Source of the DNA: Flavobacterium psychrophilum
Lineage (GTDB): Bacteria; Bacteroidota; Bacteroidia; Flavobacteriales; Flavobacteriaceae
Assembly (NCBI GenBank): GCA_945872875.1
Contig: CAMCBB010000003.1
Location: 1-37,369, forward strand
Length of the DNA: 37,369 nucleotides
Direction of reading: 5' to 3'
Part shown: positions 34,456-37,369 of the stretch, piece after piece
Position numbering within the stretch: the stretch's first letter is position 1
Layout: every line of letters starts with the position of its first letter
Notes under the pieces: model-generated
The model's database searches: none
Told to the model about the DNA's origin: nothing
Seen by the model: only the letters and a program-made list of their open reading frames with translations
Program-made: the position numbers and the translations under genes

Positions 34456-36261
34456 ATGAGTCACGCACACGATAATCACGCAATAGATCACCACGACGAT
34501 CACCACGAACACCACCATAAAGACACGTTTATTACTAAATACATTTTTAGTATAGACCACAAAATGATTGCTAAACAATACTTGCTTACAGGTATTTTTA
34601 TGGGAATTATTGGTGTTGGAATGTCTTTGCTTTTTAGACTTCAATTAGCTTGGCCAGAACAATCTTTTAAAGTATTCAGTTTCTTTTTAGGAGAAAAAAT
34701 GGCTCCAGGTGGAGTTATGACCAATGAAGCATACTTGTCTTTAATTACTATTCACGGAACCATTATGGTGTTTTTCGTTCTTACAGCCGCACTGAGTGGC
34801 ACCTTTAGTAACCTATTAATTCCATTGCAACTTGGAGCACGAGATATGGCTTCTGGGTTATTAAATATGATATCTTATTGGTTATTTTTCTTATCAAGTG
34901 TTATAATGGTATGGTCCCTATTTGTAGAGTCAGGTCCAGCATCTGCAGGATGGACAGTATATCCTCCATTAAGTGCCTTACCTCAAGCAATTTCAGGTTC
35001 CGGTATGGGAATGACACTTTGGTTAGTTTCTATGGCGATATTCATTGCAGCTTCTTTATTAGGATCTCTGAATTATATAGTAACCGTAATCAATTTAAGA
35101 ACAAAAGGGATGTCGTTAACAAGAATGCCACTTACTATTTGGGCTTTCTTTATCACAGCTGTAATTGGTGTTATCTCTTTTCCAGTATTATTATCTGCAG
35201 CATTATTATTAATAATGGATAGAAGTTTTGGTACTTCTTTCTTTTTATCAGATATTTATTTAGCAGGTGAAGTATTAAATTATCAAGGTGGATCTCCAGT
35301 ATTATTCGAACACTTATTTTGGTTCTTAGGTCACCCTGAAGTATACATCATTCTTTTACCTGCATTAGGAATTACCTCTGAAGTAATTGCAACTAACTCT
35401 CGTAAACCAATCTTTGGTTACAGAGCGATGATCATGTCAATTCTTGCAATTGCATTCTTGTCAACAATTGTATGGGGTCACCATATGTTTATATCAGGAA
35501 TGAATCCGTTCTTAGGTTCGGTATTTACATTTACAACCTTATTAATTGCAATTCCATCGGCTGTAAAAGCGTTTAACTATATTACTACTTTATGGAAAGG
35601 TAACTTGCAATTAAATCCTGCAATGTTATTTTCTATCGGATTAGTTTCTACATTCATAACTGGTGGTTTAACAGGTATCATTTTAGGAGATAGTACCTTA
35701 GATATTAATGTTCATGACACCTATTTTGTTGTGGCACACTTCCACTTAGTAATGGGTATTTCTGCACTTTACGGAATGTTTGCTGGAATCTACCACTGGT
35801 TCCCTAAAATGTTCGGAAGAATGTTAAATAAAACCTTGGGTTATGTTCACTTTTGGGTAACTGCAGTTTGTGCTTATGGAGTATTTTTCCCAATGCATTT
35901 TATTGGAATGGCAGGTCTTCCAAGAAGATATTATGAAAATACAAACTTCCCATTATTTGATGATTTACAAGATGTGAATGTAGTAATCACTACTTTCGCA
36001 ATCGTTGGTGGAGTTTTCCAATTAGTATTTTTATACAACTTCTTTAGTAGTATATTCTACGGGAAAAGAACAGTACAAAATCCATGGAGATCTAATACTT
36101 TAGAATGGACTGCTCCAATTGAGCACATGCACGGTAACTGGCCAGGAGAAATCCCTGAAGTTCACAGATGGCCATACGATTACAGTAAGCCAGGTCATGA
36201 TGAAGATTTTGTTCCTCAAAACGTTCCAATGAAACCAGGTGAAGAAGAATTACACCACTAG
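34456..36261 (+). CDS. coxA: Cytochrome c oxidase subunit I (A1 type)
   Basis: A 601-residue haem-copper oxidase core. Ligands are all present: haem a H100 and H430, haem a3 H428, and CuB H293, H342 and H343. Y297 is the cross-linked tyrosine of GHPEVY, and E295 is the D-channel glutamate that marks type A1. The N terminus is strikingly histidine-rich (ten His within the first 22 residues: SHAHDNHAIDHHDDHHEHHH). Subunits III and IV are not in the window. It is the last gene of the operon, which a strong terminator closes 18 bases later. Confidence 0.97.
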   Translation: MSHAHDNHAIDHHDDHHEHHHKDTFITKYIFSIDHKMIAKQYLLTGIFMGIIGVGMSLLFRLQLAWPEQSFKVFSFFLGEKMAPGGVMTNEAYLSLITIHGTIMVFFVLTAALSGTFSNLLIPLQLGARDMASGLLNMISYWLFFLSSVIMVWSLFVESGPASAGWTVYPPLSALPQAISGSGMGMTLWLVSMAIFIAASLLGSLNYIVTVINLRTKGMSLTRMPLTIWAFFITAVIGVISFPVLLSAALLLIMDRSFGTSFFLSDIYLAGEVLNYQGGSPVLFEHLFWFLGHPEVYIILLPALGITSEVIATNSRKPIFGYRAMIMSILAIAFLSTIVWGHHMFISGMNPFLGSVFTFTTLLIAIPSAVKAFNYITTLWKGNLQLNPAMLFSIGLVSTFITGGLTGIILGDSTLDINVHDTYFVVAHFHLVMGISALYGMFAGIYHWFPKMFGRMLNKTLGYVHFWVTAVCAYGVFFPMHFIGMAGLPRRYYENTNFPLFDDLQDVNVVITTFAIVGGVFQLVFLYNFFSSIFYGKRTVQNPWRSNTLEWTAPIEHMHGNWPGEIPEVHRWPYDYSKPGHDEDFVPQNVPMKPGEEELHH

Positions 36262-36279
36262 GAAATAAAAAATATTTTT

Positions 36280-36309
36280 AAAATGCCTCTCAATTTTGAG
36301 AGGCATTTT
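36280..36309 (+). terminator. Terminator after coxA
   Basis: AAAATGCCTCTCAA and TTGAGAGGCATTTT pair perfectly over 14 bp around a TT loop and run into a T-rich stretch. It ends the eight-gene respiratory operon. An in-frame ATG for ruvB lies inside the left arm and is not the true start. Confidence 0.93.
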
Positions 36310-36330
36310 AATTTACCTCCAACTTTGTTA

Positions 36331-36338
36331 TATATTTG
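36331..36338 (+). promoter_or_regulatory. -7 element of ruvB
   Basis: TATATTTG matches TAnnTTTG. The ruvB ATG begins only five bases after it, so the transcript should have almost no leader. The upstream element is weak (only ATTTA at about 36311). Confidence 0.5.
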
Positions 36339-36342
36339 TAAT

Positions 36343-37365
36343 ATGAACGAAAATTTAGACCCTACCAATTCTAATTATAACTCAGAAGAACTCGACCTTG
36401 AAAAAAAGTTAAGGCCGCTTTCATTTGATGATTTCACTGGGCAAGAACAAGTTTTAGATAATCTAAAAGTTTTTGTGGAAGCCGCTAATCAAAGAAATGA
36501 AGCGTTGGATCATACCTTATTTCATGGCCCTCCTGGTTTAGGAAAAACTACTTTGGCTAATATCTTGGCAAACGAACTAGGTGTCGGAATTAAAATTACT
36601 TCTGGACCAGTTTTAGATAAGCCAGGTGACTTAGCAGGACTTCTTACTAATTTGGAGGAGCGCGATGTTCTTTTTATTGACGAAATTCATCGTTTAAGCC
36701 CTGTGGTTGAAGAATATTTATATTCGGCTATGGAAGACTTTAAAATTGATATAATGATTGAATCTGGGCCAAATGCTAGAACGGTTCAATTAAACTTAAA
36801 TCCGTTTACTCTTGTTGGCGCAACAACTCGTTCTGGTTTATTAACTGCTCCAATGCGCGCACGTTTCGGAATCCAAAGCAGATTGCAATATTACAATACC
36901 GAATTATTAACTACCATTGTTCAACGAAGCTCTGCCATCTTAAAGATGCCAATTACAATGGAAGCTGCTATCGAAATTGCAGGTAGAAGTAGAGGAACTC
37001 CTCGTATTGCCAATGCACTTTTAAGACGAGTTCGTGATTTTGCTCAAATAAAAGGAAATGGGAAGATTGATATTCAAATCGCCCAATATTCATTACAAGC
37101 TTTACATGTAGACGCGCATGGACTTGACGAAATGGATAATAAGATTTTGAATACTATAATCGATAAATTTAAAGGAGGTCCAGTTGGTCTATCTACATTA
37201 GCAACTGCGGTTTCTGAAAGTGGAGAAACTATTGAAGAAGTATATGAGCCCTTCTTAATTCAAGAAGGTTTTATAGTTAGAACTCCAAGAGGTAGAGAAG
37301 TTACTGAAAAAGCATACAAACACCTGGGAAAAATAAATACTAATATTCAAGGCGGATTGTTTTAA
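36343..37365 (+). CDS. ruvB: Holliday junction branch migration helicase RuvB
   Basis: A 340-residue AAA+ motor that drives branch migration with RuvA. Walker A is [10 protein letters not shown], Walker [11 protein letters not shown], the sensor and arginine-finger segment [18 protein letters not shown], and the C-terminal winged helix has [19 protein letters not shown] and [15 protein letters not shown]. The ATG at 36343 is chosen because the family alignment begins near [12 protein letters not shown], and the earlier in-frame ATG (36283) is inside the coxA terminator. The gene is complete, stopping four bases before the window end. Confidence 0.97.
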   Translation: MNENLDPTNSNYNSEELDLEKKLRPLSFDDFTGQEQVLDNLKVFVEAANQRNEALDHTLFHGPPGLGKTTLANILANELGVGIKITSGPVLDKPGDLAGLLTNLEERDVLFIDEIHRLSPVVEEYLYSAMEDFKIDIMIESGPNARTVQLNLNPFTLVGATTRSGLLTAPMRARFGIQSRLQYYNTELLTTIVQRSSAILKMPITMEAAIEIAGRSRGTPRIANALLRRVRDFAQIKGNGKIDIQIAQYSLQALHVDAHGLDEMDNKILNTIIDKFKGGPVGLSTLATAVSESGETIEEVYEPFLIQEGFIVRTPRGREVTEKAYKHLGKINTNIQGGLF

Positions 37366-37369
37366 TTTT

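Noticed and set aside
36283..36342. Extended RuvB start
   Set aside because: These codons include the coxA terminator stem and the ruvB promoter element.

Overview
This window is chromosomal DNA of a member of the Bacteroidetes, most likely Flavobacteriaceae (Flavobacterium or a close relative). The evidence is the low GC content, the phylum-specific promoter form (a TTTG-like element about 19 bases ahead of TAnnTTTG), the absence of Shine-Dalgarno sequences, the rplM-rpsI-rpsB-tsf gene order, a DUF6029 barrel, Omp28-like and TlpA proteins, and a complete Alternative Complex III plus aa3 oxidase operon. No gap without a gene exceeds 300 bases. There is no sign of phage, insertion sequences, CRISPR arrays or integrated islands, so this is mostly core genome.

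Layout. 1-2585 (minus) is an operon of tlpA-like thioredoxin, a DUF6029 outer-membrane barrel and a lipoprotein cut by the window edge that resembles the SO2930/TIGR03806 family. A divergent Omp28-like lipoprotein follows. 3567-4766 (plus) holds queD and lpxH, closed by a two-way terminator shared with the convergent ribosomal/translation cluster rplM-rpsI-rpsB-tsf (4835-7654, minus). A LacI-type regulator (plus) converges on a PnuC-like transporter lying downstream of polA (both minus). 12714-14318 (plus) holds a membrane metallophosphoesterase and a thioredoxin-fold protein that has lost its CxxC. It converges on a small polysaccharide deacetylase and a large GT117/DUF2723 membrane glycosyltransferase (minus). 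tRNA-Gln(TTG) has its own promoter and terminator, and is followed by a tandem-domain universal stress protein (minus).

19605-24078 (plus) is the rimP-nusA-infB operon, whose short leader contains a perfect terminator-like hairpin. A SPOR-domain protein (minus) separates it from 24723-36261 (plus), the respiratory operon actA-actB-actC-actD-actE-actF-coxB-coxA. This encodes a menaquinol:cytochrome c oxidoreductase (ACIII) and the two core subunits of an A1-type aa3 oxidase, expected to work as a supercomplex. ruvB closes the window.

The most interesting points are these. (1) Periplasmic low-complexity linkers and tails of ActF and CoxB carry clusters of D-T-T/D-T-L tripeptides, which match the Bacteroidetes protein O-glycosylation sequon, and the same window encodes a GT117 (TMEM260-like) membrane glycosyltransferase. 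(2) A hairpin with a T-tract sits immediately before rimP-nusA-infB, which suggests attenuation or autocontrol by NusA. (3) Four-unit heptamer arms form an inverted repeat between rpsB and tsf. (4) The thioredoxin-fold protein is redox-dead. (5) The metallophosphoesterase has an internal twin-arginine segment. (6) TlpA, DUF6029 and the lipoprotein form a redox-linked envelope module of unknown function. Nothing here is convincingly a wholly new system.
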